Assembly (NCBI GenBank): GCA_963802795.1
Contig: CAWDJV010000005.1
Location: 806,001-870,000, forward strand
Direction of reading: 5' to 3'
Length of the DNA stretch: 64,000 bases
From: JAIBJN01 sp963802795
Lineage (GTDB): Bacteria; Actinomycetota; Thermoleophilia; Gaiellales; Gaiellaceae
Made by a program: the position numbers and the translations under genes. Below the pieces are notes generated by a model, which saw only the letters and a program-made list of their open reading frames with translations, did not search any database and was not told the DNA's origin. Position 1 is the stretch's first letter. The number at the start of each line of letters is the position of its first letter. This document shows positions 1-7,791 of the stretch, one piece after another.

Positions 1-890
1 TCGTCCACGAGGGCGCTCAGTCGATCGAGCTCCGCTTCGGCCTTCTCGGCCTGGGAGGCCGCGGCTCCTCCTTCTGCCCGAATCGCTTCGAGGCGGAGCT
101 TCATCCCCGTCAGCGGGGTGCGGAGCTGGTGCGACGCGTTGGCGACGAAATCGCGCTGGGCGTCGAGGCTGGCGGAGAGCGCGCCCGCCATACGGTTGAA
201 CGAGCGGCCGAGCTCGTCGACCTCGCGAGGCCCCTCAGGCTCGACGCGCGTCTCGAGGTTCCCGCGACCCAGCCGGCCGGCGGCGGCGCGGAGCTTCTCG
301 ATGGGCCGGGCGACCGAGCCCGCCAGGATCCAGGCGAGCACGAGCCCTGCCGCCACGACCGCGACCCCGATCAAGGCGAGCCGCAGCCAGCTCGAGCGGA
401 TGCTTGCCTCCACCTCGCCCATCGGGGCAGAGACGCGCAGCGCGCCGATCACGTCCGCGCCCGCGGTGACGGGCACGGTCACGAGCAGCAGGTCCTCGTC
501 GAGCGTGTCGCTCCTGCGCTCGCGGATGTCCACGCGACCCTCCCCGAGCGCGGCGCCGAACTCCGGTCGCTCCGCGTTCGCGAACGGCTCGCCGGGAGCA
601 CCGCCGCCCTCCGTGTCCGCCAGGAGCCGGCCGTCGCCGTCCACGACCACGGTTCGAGCCCGATCGCCCACCGTCGCTCCCGCGAGGACGTCCGCCAGCC
701 TGCCGGAGTCGCCCCGCGCGACGAGGTCGGAGACGCGGGCGGCGAGGACAGCCGCGTTTGCGAGCACGTCCGACTCGAGCTCGGATTGCGCGCGGCGGTC
801 GACGTTCAGGGCGAGCGGGACCGCGAGGGCGACCACGACCGCCGCGAGCAGGTAGGCGGCGGCGAGGACGAGTCGAGCACGAAAGCTCAC
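1..890 (-). CDS. Sensor histidine kinase (HAMP/HisKA), C-terminus cut by window edge
   Basis: Membrane sensor kinase, partner of the response regulator just upstream. The GTG start at 890 overlaps the regulator stop by 4 bases (GTGA), so the two are co-transcribed and translationally coupled. About 296 residues are visible: a first membrane segment (residues about 5-28), an extracytoplasmic domain of about 130 residues, a second membrane segment (about 160-185), a HAMP linker, and the dimerisation/phosphoacceptor helix with the H-box FVANASHQLRTPL (His near residue 255). The ATP-binding domain lies beyond base 1. The family autophosphorylates on the H-box His and passes the phosphate to an OmpR-type regulator. 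The signal sensed cannot be told from sequence. Confidence 0.9.
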   Translation of the reverse strand, partial: MSFRARLVLAAAYLLAAVVVALAVPLALNVDRRAQSELESDVLANAAVLAARVSDLVARGDSGRLADVLAGATVGDRARTVVVDGDGRLLADTEGGGAPGEPFANAERPEFGAALGEGRVDIRERRSDTLDEDLLLVTVPVTAGADVIGALRVSAPMGEVEASIRSSWLRLALIGVAVVAAGLVLAWILAGSVARPIEKLRAAAGRLGRGNLETRVEPEGPREVDELGRSFNRMAGALSASLDAQRDFVANASHQLRTPLTGMKLRLEAIRAEGGAAASQAEKAEAELDRLSALVD

Positions 891-1594
891 GACGCGGGCT
901 CGTCCGCCGGGTCGAACCTGAAGCCGACTCCGCGGACGGTGTGGATGTAGCGCGGCGACGCGGGGTCGTCCCCGAGCTTCTTCCGAAGCGCGCTCACGTG
1001 CACGTCGAGGGTCTTTGTCGAGCCGAACCAGGCCGGGTCCCACACCTCGTGCACGAGCTCGGCGCGGCGAACCAGCTTGCCCGCGCGCTCGAGGAGGACG
1101 CGGAGGAGCTCGAACTCCTTGACGGTCAGGTCGAGCGGCTCGCCGTCCTTGCTCGCTTCGTGCACGTCGAGGTCCATGCGGATCCCGCCGTGCTCGAGCA
1201 CGGTGCCCGACGCGGGCCCGGGCTCGCTCTCGGACCGCCGCAGGACGGCGCGGATTCGTGCAGCGAGCTCCGCGGCGCTGAACGGCTTCGTGACGTAGTC
1301 GTCGGCGCCGAGCTCGAGGCCGAGCACCCGGTCCGTCTCCTCGCCGCGGGCGGTCAGCATGACCACGGGCGTTCGCGAGGTCTCGCGGATCCGGCGGAGG
1401 ACGTCCCGTCCGTCTCCGTCCGGGAGCATCACGTCGAGGAGGACGAGGTCCGGGCTCCGGCGCTCGAAGAGCTCGAGACCCTCGGCAGCCGTCCCGGCCA
1501 CGAGTGGATCGAAGCCTTCGCGAACCAGCGCGGCGGCGAGCGGTTCGGAGATCGCCTCCTCGTCCTCGACCACGAGGATCGTCCGCTTGGTCAT
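887..1594 (-). CDS. OmpR/PhoB-family response regulator
   Basis: Two-domain DNA-binding response regulator. The receiver starts at ILVVEDEE and carries the phosphoacceptor Asp in LVLLDVMLPDGDG, the Thr in MLTARG and the Lys in VTKPFS. The C-terminal winged helix has the usual GEPLDLTVKEFELL and VHVSALRKKLGDD segments. I chose the ATG at 1594 because the protein then begins MTKRTILVVEDE as in the family; an in-frame TTG at 1630 would add 12 residues. It is followed with a 4-base overlap by its sensor kinase. A strong hairpin at 1639-1673 separates it from the upstream region, so the promoter must lie in the short gap 1595-1638 or within the hairpin region. Confidence 0.93.
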   Translation of the reverse strand: MTKRTILVVEDEEAISEPLAAALVREGFDPLVAGTAAEGLELFERRSPDLVLLDVMLPDGDGRDVLRRIRETSRTPVVMLTARGEETDRVLGLELGADDYVTKPFSAAELAARIRAVLRRSESEPGPASGTVLEHGGIRMDLDVHEASKDGEPLDLTVKEFELLRVLLERAGKLVRRAELVHEVWDPAWFGSTKTLDVHVSALRKKLGDDPASPRYIHTVRGVGFRFDPADEPAS

Positions 1595-1638
1595 CTCGGG
1601 CCCTGGACTCTCACGCCGCTTAAGTAGCAAGAAGAGCC

Positions 1639-1673
1639 GGAGCGGGCGGCCGGCGACCGCGGCCGCCCGCTCC
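1639..1673 (-). terminator. 13-bp perfect inverted repeat, terminator-like
   Basis: GGAGCGGGCGGCC (1639-1651) is exactly complementary to 1661-1673 with a 9-base loop. It lies 9 bases past the stop of the leftward gene remnant ending at 1682 and upstream of the response regulator. It probably insulates the two-component operon from transcription coming from the right. There is no T-run on either side, so a Rho-independent role is inferred from the stem only. Confidence 0.6.
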
Positions 1674-1681
1674 CTCCGCCG

Positions 1682-2152
1682 TTAGTACGCCTCGCGAAGG
1701 TCTTCCGGGATCGGTTCAGCTGTGCGCTGCCGACCAATCTCGACCGCGGTAGGGAAGGCTAAGTAGTCGAAGCCTGCCCGGACGGGAGCCGCCGCGAGAA
1801 TGCGGACCACGGGGGGACTGCTGCGAACGAGGCTGAATACACGTCGCCTTGGTGGGCGAGTGCGCTCCAGATGCTGAACCACGGCTCGTCCTGCCAGTCA
1901 ATGGAGTTCGGTACGGACTCAAGGTTGCGAAGCATGTCGGGGACGTCGTCGGCGGCTCCGTTTTCAGTACCAGATCAGAGGAATTCCCTCGAGCGGTAGT
2001 TGCAGCCGGTCGCTTGCGTAGATGGCGTCGAGCAGGTTCCGGTCGATGAAGAAGTGGCGCGCTCCCCGAGTCTGTAGCAGTTGACGCAAGTGGCCCGAGT
2101 CGGGAGACTCGCTCGCTCGGATCTGCGGCGGTTCCGCTTTGGGACTCGTGTT
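1682..2152 (-). pseudogene. Frameshifted hypothetical gene (two compensating frameshifts)
   Basis: A protein can be followed on the minus strand only by switching frame twice. The N-terminal part (reading ...ARHFFIDRNLLDAIYASDRL...) runs to a TGA at 1964-1966. The middle part (...ESVPNSIDWQDEPWFSIW...SALAHQGDVYSASFAAV) is in a second frame. At the six-G run 1811-1816 the reading returns to the first frame and ends FPTAVEIGRQRTAEPIPEDLREAY. Removing one base near 1966 and adding one in the G-run restores one continuous protein. The HQGDVYSASFAAVP-type stretch resembles conserved hypothetical proteins I cannot name with certainty. The upstream start is not clear. It is either a decayed gene or one spoiled by two consensus errors. 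Confidence 0.55.
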
Positions 2153-2273
2153 TCGTGACGTCGAACGGTGGCAGCGACGCGCGCTCGCGCATTAGCCGAA
2201 TCGAAGGGCGGGCGGGCGGCGCCTGGCGATGCGAGCTTTCACCCCGCCGCCCGGCGGGCATCGAGCCTGAGTG

Positions 2274-3128
2274 TTACTGCGCGGCCCCCGTAGTGCCCGC
2301 GGCGCCGGGCACGGATTCGGGGGCGGGCGGCAGGGCCAGCCGCTCGGTCTCCACCCTCTTCAGTGTCGTCCGCGCAGAGTCGAGGTTGCCGGTGTCCGAA
2401 CGAGCCGCGCGCAGCGCCTGCTCGGCCTCCTGGACGAGCCGGCGGCGTGCCTCGGCCGCCTGCGGCGCGCGGCGAGCGGCGGCCATCAGGTTCAGCGCGA
2501 ACTGTCGCACCTTCTCACCCTGGTCAGGGTTGCATGGAACGACGACGCCGCCGCCGTGGTCCTGCACGATCAAGTACAGCTCGCGCGTGTCGACCTTGCG
2601 GTCTTTCTTCGCTGCCATGCCGACCATGAACCCGAGAGGCCCCGCGATGATCGCTCCGGTCCCCATCCGCGTCAGAGTTGAGCGTCCACCGATCGCGAGA
2701 TTCCCGCTCGTGCTGATGTCGGCGAGGACGGAGGTCGAGAGCGGGATCGTTCCTTTGCTCGTCTCGACGCGATCTTCGAAGAGCCGCGCCGATCCCTTCG
2801 TCGACCAAAACCCGTCGAGTTTGTCGGGAGTGCGCGCGCGTTGGAGTTGTTTCTCCAGGGAACTGACACGCCCGCGCTGGGTCTTCTCAGCCTTCTTCAG
2901 CTCGGCGCGCGCGTCGCGGACGCGACGGGTGTGGTCGCGCTCGATCGCTTTCACGTCGCGGTTGTAGGCGCGCAGTTCGTGTCGGCGCGCCTTCTCATCC
3001 TCGGTTAACCCCCACGGCCCGAAGCCGAGTCCCCGATCGCTCAGCCAGCGGAGGAAGTAGTAGCCCCCGGTGATCGCGGCTCCGATGAGCCATGCAGCGA
3101 TGACGAGGCCGATGATGACGTCGGTCAT
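2274..3128 (-). CDS. Membrane-anchored coiled-coil protein, function unknown
   Basis: About 284 residues from the ATG at 3128 (MTDVIIGLVIAAWLIGAAI), preferred over an in-frame start 10 codons upstream because it opens directly with the membrane segment (residues 3-27). Next comes a charged predicted coiled coil rich in Arg/Glu/Lys (about 40-100), then a compact region with GTIPLSTSVLADISTSGN resembling a PH-like or 'short N-terminal TM' fold. A Gly-rich hydrophobic stretch (GTGAIIAGPLGFMVGMAAKK) may touch the membrane, and the C-terminal helix is Ala/Arg-rich. No catalytic motif is seen. It stands alone, transcribed leftward, and has no informative neighbours. Confidence 0.75.
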   Translation of the reverse strand: MTDVIIGLVIAAWLIGAAITGGYYFLRWLSDRGLGFGPWGLTEDEKARRHELRAYNRDVKAIERDHTRRVRDARAELKKAEKTQRGRVSSLEKQLQRARTPDKLDGFWSTKGSARLFEDRVETSKGTIPLSTSVLADISTSGNLAIGGRSTLTRMGTGAIIAGPLGFMVGMAAKKDRKVDTRELYLIVQDHGGGVVVPCNPDQGEKVRQFALNLMAAARRAPQAAEARRRLVQEAEQALRAARSDTGNLDSARTTLKRVETERLALPPAPESVPGAAGTTGAAQ

Positions 3129-3179
3129 GCAGTCCTTTCGACAGGGTCCCCCCGGCACCGGAGTGGCCGCGGTTCGCTT

Positions 3180-3316
3180 ACACGTTCATATATCGGCAGC
3201 CTCGTCGCCGCGTAGTTGACCCACCTGGGTCTATCGGGCTCGCCGGTGCAGATACCTAAAGCTCTGGCCTGGCCGTTGAGCGCGTTCGACAGGGTTCGCT
3301 CACGGCCGGGCCAGAC
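3180..3316. repeat. Interspersed repeat, copy A
   Basis: The segment with CACGTTCATATATCGGC and CTATCGGGCTCGCCGGTG followed by GATACCTA is recognisably shared with 46939-47035 (CACGTTCATGTATCGGC, TCATCGGGCTCGCCGGTG, then CGATACCTA). In both places the order and spacing of the conserved blocks are kept while the rest has drifted. Copy A continues into a strong hairpin (3263-3316). On the minus strand it stays open, reading GEPDRPRWVNYAATRLPIYE, but copy B does not preserve that reading, so I treat it as non-coding or decayed. Confidence 0.6.
3263..3316. other. Long imperfect hairpin
   Basis: TCTGGCCTGGCCGTTGAGC (3263-3281) is complementary to GCTCACGGCCGGGCCAGA (3299-3316) apart from one mismatch and one bulge, with a loop of 17 bases. 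It lies in the gene-poor stretch 3129-3633. The rest of that stretch holds copy A of the interspersed repeat and leftward open frames with no recognisable product. Confidence 0.6.
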
Positions 3317-3633
3317 CCTTTGCCGCCGCGCTCCGGGGCGGCTTTCCGCATGGATACAGGGGATCGGGGAGCCCTGGCCTACTTCCAGTAGGTCAATGCG
3401 ACACGTATGCACCGTGTACGCCGCTCTCCGCCGGTTATAGGAATAGAGCGGGTTTGGCCTGTCGGCATGAACCCGTACCCCCGCTTCCCGAGGGTTTCGG
3501 CCGACTCCTGGTAGATGGATGGTAGACGGCATGGGCGCCTTCTCCGAGCTCGTCTCATCGCTCGCGGGAGGCGTCCTCGTCCGCATTGCCCTGGGTAATC
3601 AAGTCGGTTTGCCTTCCTGCCGATGCCCTGTAT

Positions 3634-3846
3634 ATGACTGTTCACATCTCGAATCCTGCGTTCGTCCACGATCTCCTGGCCTCGCTCAAGCGGGCGAACT
3701 ACCGCGTCGCGCAGACCGGCGAGGAGACGGTGGAGGTGACCGTCGCGTCGACAGCGACCGACGATCAGGCTCGCCTCCACCTCGGCTTCTACCTCGCCAA
3801 TTGGCGCGCGCGGCACCCGGGGATCGTCGCGAGCATCGTTCACTGA
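3634..3846 (+). CDS. Small conserved hypothetical protein (70 aa)
   Basis: ATG at 3634 gives MTVHISNPAFVHDLLASLKR..., chosen over an in-frame ATG 16 codons upstream because the family type begins MTVHVSDP. The predicted fold is a short alpha/beta protein: an opening strand, helix (FVHDLLASLKRA), strand pair (YRVAQTGEETVEVTV) and helix (QARLHLGFYLANWRARH), ending PGIVASIVH. Proteins of this length and shape are frequent in Thermoleophilia genomes. The resemblance is from memory and no function is known. Codon use matches the genome. Confidence 0.75.
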   Translation: MTVHISNPAFVHDLLASLKRANYRVAQTGEETVEVTVASTATDDQARLHLGFYLANWRARHPGIVASIVH

Positions 3847-3851
3847 CCTGA

Positions 3852-3968
3852 GCGGCGCTGGGCGGCTCGATCGACCCGAAGCTGCAGCGCAACTGGTCGA
3901 CGGCCACGCGAACGATGAACCGTGCCTCCGACTACCTGAACGAGCTCGAGATCCTCGTGGGCCGTTGA
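3852..3968 (+). pseudogene. C-terminal relic of a lost gene
   Basis: Between in-frame stops at 3849 and 3966 the plus strand reads a protein-like tail (GGSIDPKLQRNWSTATRTMN followed by RASDYLNELEILVGR) with no usable start codon. Composition and periodicity look like a real helical C-terminus. It directly follows the 70-aa gene. It looks like the remnant of a truncated gene; its family is unknown. Confidence 0.35.
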
Positions 3969-4034
3969 GGTCGGGCCTTCCGGCTTACCGTCAACCTCCA
4001 ACGCTACGCCGTCTCTAGGAGGCAGGCCGGCCCG

Positions 4035-4079
4035 CTAACGCCGCTCGCCGTTGCGCGGGCGGCGTTCGGTGATCTTCAT
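4035..4079 (-). CDS. Possible 14-residue peptide or gene remnant
   Basis: The ATG at 4079 is preceded by a perfect AAGGAG Shine-Dalgarno sequence at the right distance and followed by 13 codons (MKITERRPRNGERR) and TAG. The peptide is very basic. It could be a leader peptide, a truncated gene or chance. The surrounding stretch 3969-4278 shows no other supported gene. Confidence 0.25.
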   Translation of the reverse strand: MKITERRPRNGERR

Positions 4080-4278
4080 GAGTCTCCTTCCGGTCGTCGT
4101 GTCGCGACCGGGGATACCGCGCTGGACCGGAGGCGCAGCAGTGGCCGTACGGGCCACGTCCGGCGGAAAGCCTCACCCCGCCGTGAGCTGTGAAGAGCCT
4201 GACCTCATCCCGGCGCTCATCGGTTACACGTGCGCGCGAGCTCTGTCCATCGTCAAGGTGCGGTAGGTTGCCGACGGG

Positions 4279-4758
4279 ATGTCGTGGTACGACTGGCTTC
4301 TCTTCCTCCACATCCTCTCGGCGTTCGCGCTCGTCGCCGCGCTCGTCCTCTACACGATCGTCATTGTCGTCGGCCGGAGGCTCGACGTCCCGACCGACAT
4401 CGTGCGGGTCTTCCGGATCTCACGCGTCGGCGACGTGCTTCTGCCCCTGGGGATGATGGGCGTGCTCATCTTCGGGATCTGGCTCGCGATCGACGTCGAC
4501 GAATACCAGCTCTGGGACGGCTGGATCATCGCTGCCTTCGTCCTGTGGCTCGCGGCCGGCGCGGTCGGGTCACGGGTCGGGAAGATCTACGACGGCGTCC
4601 GTGAGCAGGCGCGCGCCCTCGCGGCCGAGGGCGGCGACGCGCCGAGCCCGGAGCTGGCTGCTGCCCTGCGCTCGCAGAGCGGGCTCGTGCTCCACGTGGT
4701 CACGGTTGCGATCGTGATCCTTCTCCTCCTCGACATGGCCTACAAGCCCGGCGCATGA
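4279..4758 (+). CDS. DUF2269-like integral membrane protein
   Basis: 159 residues with about four membrane helices: FLHILSAFALVAALVLYTIV (10-35), the segment around VLLPLGMMGVLIFGIWLAI (52-72), WIIAAFVLWLAAGAVGS (80-98) and VVTVAIVILLLLDMAY near the C-terminus. The WLLFLHILSAF opening is typical of the DUF2269 group of small predicted integral membrane proteins. Its stop overlaps the start of the next gene by 4 bases (ATGA), so the two form a translationally coupled pair of related proteins. No catalytic residues are apparent. Confidence 0.75.
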   Translation: MSWYDWLLFLHILSAFALVAALVLYTIVIVVGRRLDVPTDIVRVFRISRVGDVLLPLGMMGVLIFGIWLAIDVDEYQLWDGWIIAAFVLWLAAGAVGSRVGKIYDGVREQARALAAEGGDAPSPELAAALRSQSGLVLHVVTVAIVILLLLDMAYKPGA

Positions 4759-5204
4759 CCGACCTCGCGCTCTTCGTGCACGTGCTCGGGGCGATGATCC
4801 TCGTCGGAGGGCTCGTGACGGCGGTCTCGGCCTACGTCCTCGGCTGGGTCCGCCAGACGCCGGTGGCCGCCGCGGCGTTCAGCAGGATCGGCTTCCGCGC
4901 GCTCCTCCTGGCCGCCCTCCCCGGCTGGATCCTGATGCGGGTCGGCGCAGAGTGGATTTACTCCGAGGAGGGCTGGGCCGACGTCGATCCCGCGCCCTCC
5001 TGGCTCGACATCGGCGCAATCGTTGCGGACCTGGGTGGGCTCCTCCTGCTCGTCTCGCTCGTGCTCGCCGGCCTGGGCGCGCGCCGGCTTCGCTCGGGCG
5101 GCGGGAGCGCGAGCACGCTGGTCCGCGTGGCGACGGTGGTGTCCCTCGTGCTCCTCGTCGCCTACGTCGTCGCAGTCTGGGCGATGTCGGCGAAGCCGGA
5201 TTAG
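4755..5204 (+). CDS. DUF2269-like integral membrane protein, paralogous partner
   Basis: 149 residues, about four membrane helices: LALFVHVLGAMILVGGLVTAV (4-26), ALLLAALPGWILMRVGAEW (50-70), DIGAIVADLGGLLLLVSLVLAGLGA in overlapping halves (87-110), and VATVVSLVLLVAYVVAVWAM near the end. The LFVHVLGAMILVGG opening matches the preceding gene in layout, so the two are probably related subunits of one complex. It overlaps the upstream gene by ATGA. The gene ends 3 bases into a leftward gene relic. Confidence 0.75.
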   Translation: MTDLALFVHVLGAMILVGGLVTAVSAYVLGWVRQTPVAAAAFSRIGFRALLLAALPGWILMRVGAEWIYSEEGWADVDPAPSWLDIGAIVADLGGLLLLVSLVLAGLGARRLRSGGGSASTLVRVATVVSLVLLVAYVVAVWAMSAKPD

Positions 5205-5329
5205 GCGGGCTCTGGCTCGAGCTCGAGCGGCAGGCCGAAGCTCTCGAGGAGCGAGGCGTCGGCGAGGTCGATCTCGACCCAGTTGATGTCACCTGTGAAC
5301 GCGTTGGGCCCTCGAGCGGCTTGGCCCAT
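5201..5329 (-). pseudogene. Short C-terminal gene relic, sulfatase-tail-like
   Basis: From an ATG at 5329 the minus strand reads 42 codons containing NAFTGDINWVEIDLADASLL and ending LELEPEPA. The FTGDINWVEIDL stretch resembles the last beta-strand segment of arylsulfatases. No upstream in-frame sequence continues that family, so this is probably the tail of a deleted gene. It overlaps the stop of the DUF2269-like gene by 3 bases. The family assignment is tentative. Confidence 0.35.
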
Positions 5330-5367
5330 GCCTACCTTCGGGAGATGCTGGGCGGGCGGAGCGGTAT

Positions 5368-6111
5368 CTATGTCACACGGCCGCTCGTGAAGAAGCTGAG
5401 AGCGGTGCGGGTCTTCGTCTGCTGATCGCCCTCGGGGTCGAGGTCCTTGCCGCGGAGAAACTCGGTGAGCGCCGCCTTCGCTTTCGCTGCGTCTTCGGGC
5501 TCGGTCTTCACCGACAGCTCGACCAGGTCAGACCTGTCGGGGAGCACCCACTCCTCGACCGTCAGCTCGTACGGGAGGCCGGCCGGCTCTACCTTCCACT
5601 TGCGCGCGTCCACCGGGCCGAGCACGGAGAGGTCGTCCCAACCGACGTCCGCGGGCCCGAACTCTTCGATCAGGCTCTCCTGGTCGTCCGAGAACAGCTT
5701 CCGGATCGGACGCCGGCCCGCGGCCGTGTCGGCGATCTCGCCGCGATCCTGTTCGACCGTGAGCTTGGCCGAGCAGATCGCCTCGTCGCCGACAGCGTCC
5801 AGCTCGACCTCGAAGCCCTCGGTCTCCTTCCAGCGGTCGGACAGCCGTTCCGGGGCGACCGGCCGCAGCTTCACGGTCGAGTCGTCCGCTCCATCACGGA
5901 CGAGTCGAGCCCGGAGCACGACTCCCGCTTCGAACAGGCCGAGCGCCTGCGTGTCGAAGAAGTAGATCTCCCTCCGCTCGGCTTCCACGCCCTCCGAGCC
6001 GAGCGCCGCGCGCACTGCGTCCTCGTCCTTCGCGTTCGCCGTGATCTTGATCTCGATCGCGCCGATCGACGGGTCGAGCGCTACGGGATTCGTCGCACCG
6101 GTGTCCGCCAT
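5368..6111 (-). CDS. CYTH-domain protein
   Basis: About 247 residues from the ATG at 6111 (MADTGATNPVALD), which has GAGG just upstream; an in-frame start 41 codons earlier gives a poor N-terminus. The CYTH signature is visible: AIEIKITAN (related to ExExK), IYFFDTQALGLFEAGVVLRAR, later RKWKVEPAGLPYELTVEEW and LVELSVKT. CYTH proteins bind triphosphates in a beta-tunnel and include class IV adenylate cyclases and thiamine-triphosphatases. Here the first Glu of ExExK appears to be Ala, so activity is uncertain. The C-terminal extension and lack of a CHAD domain leave the substrate open. Confidence 0.75.
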   Translation of the reverse strand: MADTGATNPVALDPSIGAIEIKITANAKDEDAVRAALGSEGVEAERREIYFFDTQALGLFEAGVVLRARLVRDGADDSTVKLRPVAPERLSDRWKETEGFEVELDAVGDEAICSAKLTVEQDRGEIADTAAGRRPIRKLFSDDQESLIEEFGPADVGWDDLSVLGPVDARKWKVEPAGLPYELTVEEWVLPDRSDLVELSVKTEPEDAAKAKAALTEFLRGKDLDPEGDQQTKTRTALSFFTSGRVT

Positions 6112-6244
6112 GGATCCTCGCTCCTCGCTCTGCGCCGGATCATATGCCGAGTCGATTGTCACATGGCAGACGCCGCGCCGAGCGGCCGCGGCCGGCTTCG
6201 GCTCCGCCGTCGAGGCGCTGGCTCTGCGCGGCAACGCCTGATCG

Positions 6245-6739
6245 TCAGCCTTCGTCCCGTGTGAACTCCATCACCCAGTTCGTCTCCCAGGTCTCACCGC
6301 CGTCGTCGGAGAAGGCCTGCTCCCAGCGCGGTGTCGGCGTTGTCACGCCGGACCAGACGAAGCGAACGAGGATCGGCCGGCCCTCGAACGTGTCGGAGCC
6401 CTCGAAGACGCCGGTGTCGCCGGAGAACGAGCCGAACACCGGAGGGTCCAGGACCCCCGGGCGCCGGCTGTCGGCCCAGTAGATCGACCACAGGTCGGTC
6501 ATGGGGTCGAAGAACCGGAACGACATCCCGATGAAGCCGCCGTCGTGGTCCGTACGGAACTCGTCCTCGTTCCCGAGGCCGTCGAGCAGCGGACGGGCCA
6601 CGCTCGTCGCCTCGAACTGGACCCAGTCGCTCGACCCCTTGAGCCGCTCCCGCAGCATCCGGTTTCGCACCTTCCAGCTCCCCATCCAGAAATCGAAGTC
6701 CCGCGCCCCGTCCGTCAACAGCTCCGCTTCGCTCAACAT
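6245..6739 (-). CDS. DUF1579-like hypothetical protein
   Basis: 164 residues. I chose the ATG at 6739 because AGGAGGTGG stands just upstream; a TTG 16 codons earlier is also in frame. The opening DFDFWMGSWKVRNRML is typical of the DUF1579-like lipocalin/START-like group, and the rest alternates strands with many Trp and Phe, as expected of an antiparallel barrel (SIYWADSRRPGVLDPPVFGS). The function is unknown. It is divergent from the WYL regulator that starts at 6817, which is therefore its likely regulator. Confidence 0.75.
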   Translation of the reverse strand: MLSEAELLTDGARDFDFWMGSWKVRNRMLRERLKGSSDWVQFEATSVARPLLDGLGNEDEFRTDHDGGFIGMSFRFFDPMTDLWSIYWADSRRPGVLDPPVFGSFSGDTGVFEGSDTFEGRPILVRFVWSGVTTPTPRWEQAFSDDGGETWETNWVMEFTRDEG

Positions 6740-6786
6740 CGCCACCTCCTGGTCGTCGTGGACTGCAGGAGGGACGCTATCGGTCA

Positions 6787-6810
6787 AATAGGGCGGTTTC
6801 GGCCCTCTAT
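6787..6810. promoter_or_regulatory. Inverted repeat between divergent genes, candidate WYL-regulator operator
   Basis: AATAGGGC (6787-6794) and GGCCCTCTAT (6801-6810) form an imperfect dyad in the 77-base gap between the DUF1579-like gene and the WYL regulator. Position and symmetry suit an operator for both promoters. No binding motif for this regulator is known to me. Confidence 0.35.
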
Positions 6811-6816
6811 CTGTGC

Positions 6817-7788
6817 TTGACTGCCGGGGTGGGCTCCCCGACCTCGCGACTCCTCGCTCTCCTCGAAGTGCTCCAGGCCCGGCCCGTCGTCACCGGAGGA
6901 GAGCTCGCCGACCGGCTCGGCATCGACGCCCGCACGGTCCGGCGCTACGTCGCGGTGCTGCAGGAGCTCGGGATTCCCGTCGAGGGCCAGCGCGGAGTCG
7001 GCGGCGGCTACCGGATGCGTCCGGGCTTCAGGCTGCCGCCTCTGATGCTGAGCGACGACGAGGCGGTCGTCATGGTGCTCGGCCTCCTCGCGGCGCGCCG
7101 ACTCGGGCTCGACACCGAGAGCGCCGCCGCCGAGGGCGCGCTCGAGAAGATCCACCGCGTCCTGCCCGCCGGCCTGCGCCGCCGGGTCGAGGCGCTCGAG
7201 TCCACGCTCGGCTTTACCGCCGCCACGGTCGCCGGGGCGCCGGTTCCGGGCGACACGGTGCTGCTCCTAGCCGACGCGATCCGCCGGCGCCGGCGCGTGC
7301 GGACCGGTTATCGGTCGTTCGAGGGCGCAAGGAGCCGCCGCGAGCTGAGCCCGTACGGGCTCGTCGTCCACGGCGGGCGCTGGTACCTGGCCGCGCACGA
7401 CCACGGCCGGGAGGACTCGCGCACGTTTCGGATCGACCGGATGAGCCGGACGACGACCGGCGACGAGGAGGCGGTCCCTCCCCCCGACGGCTTCGACGCC
7501 GTGGCCTACGTCAGCAGCTCGCTGGCGCGTGTGCCGTGGGCCTGGCAGGTGGAGGTCGTGCTCGACCTGCCGCCGGCCCGTGCGGCGGAGCGCGTGCCTG
7601 CGACACTCGCAGAGCTCGCCGAGGTCGACGGGCGGACGCTGATGCGCATCCGCGTCGAGTCCCTCGACTGGACGGCCAGGCTGCTCGCGGGCCTCGACTG
7701 CGACTTCGTCGTCCGGCGCCCGGACGAGCTCCGCGCCAGCATCTCCGACCTCGCCGCACGTCTCGCCGTCGCCGGTGGGGCCGGGTAA
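6817..7788 (+). CDS. YafY-type HTH/WYL transcriptional regulator
   Basis: 323 residues from a TTG at 6817; a GTG at 6829 is equally possible. An N-terminal HTH_11 winged helix (residues 8-62, with GGELADRLGIDARTVRRYVA) is followed by the linker motif GVGGGYRMRPGFRLPPLML, the WYL domain (about 135-225, with YGLVVHGGRWYLAAHDH and the arginine in SRTFRIDRM) and a WCX extension. WYL domains bind small ligands or nucleic acid and control mostly neighbouring genes. It is divergent from a DUF1579-like gene and convergent with the cupin pair, ending 3 bases from the cupin stop. Confidence 0.88.
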   Translation: MTAGVGSPTSRLLALLEVLQARPVVTGGELADRLGIDARTVRRYVAVLQELGIPVEGQRGVGGGYRMRPGFRLPPLMLSDDEAVVMVLGLLAARRLGLDTESAAAEGALEKIHRVLPAGLRRRVEALESTLGFTAATVAGAPVPGDTVLLLADAIRRRRRVRTGYRSFEGARSRRELSPYGLVVHGGRWYLAAHDHGREDSRTFRIDRMSRTTTGDEEAVPPPDGFDAVAYVSSSLARVPWAWQVEVVLDLPPARAAERVPATLAELAEVDGRTLMRIRVESLDWTARLLAGLDCDFVVRRPDELRASISDLAARLAVAGGAG

Positions 7789-7791
7789 CTC

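Noticed and set aside
3379..3843. Leftward 154-codon frame in the gene-poor region
   Set aside because: It runs antisense through the 70-aa gene and the reading has no family resemblance or ribosome site.
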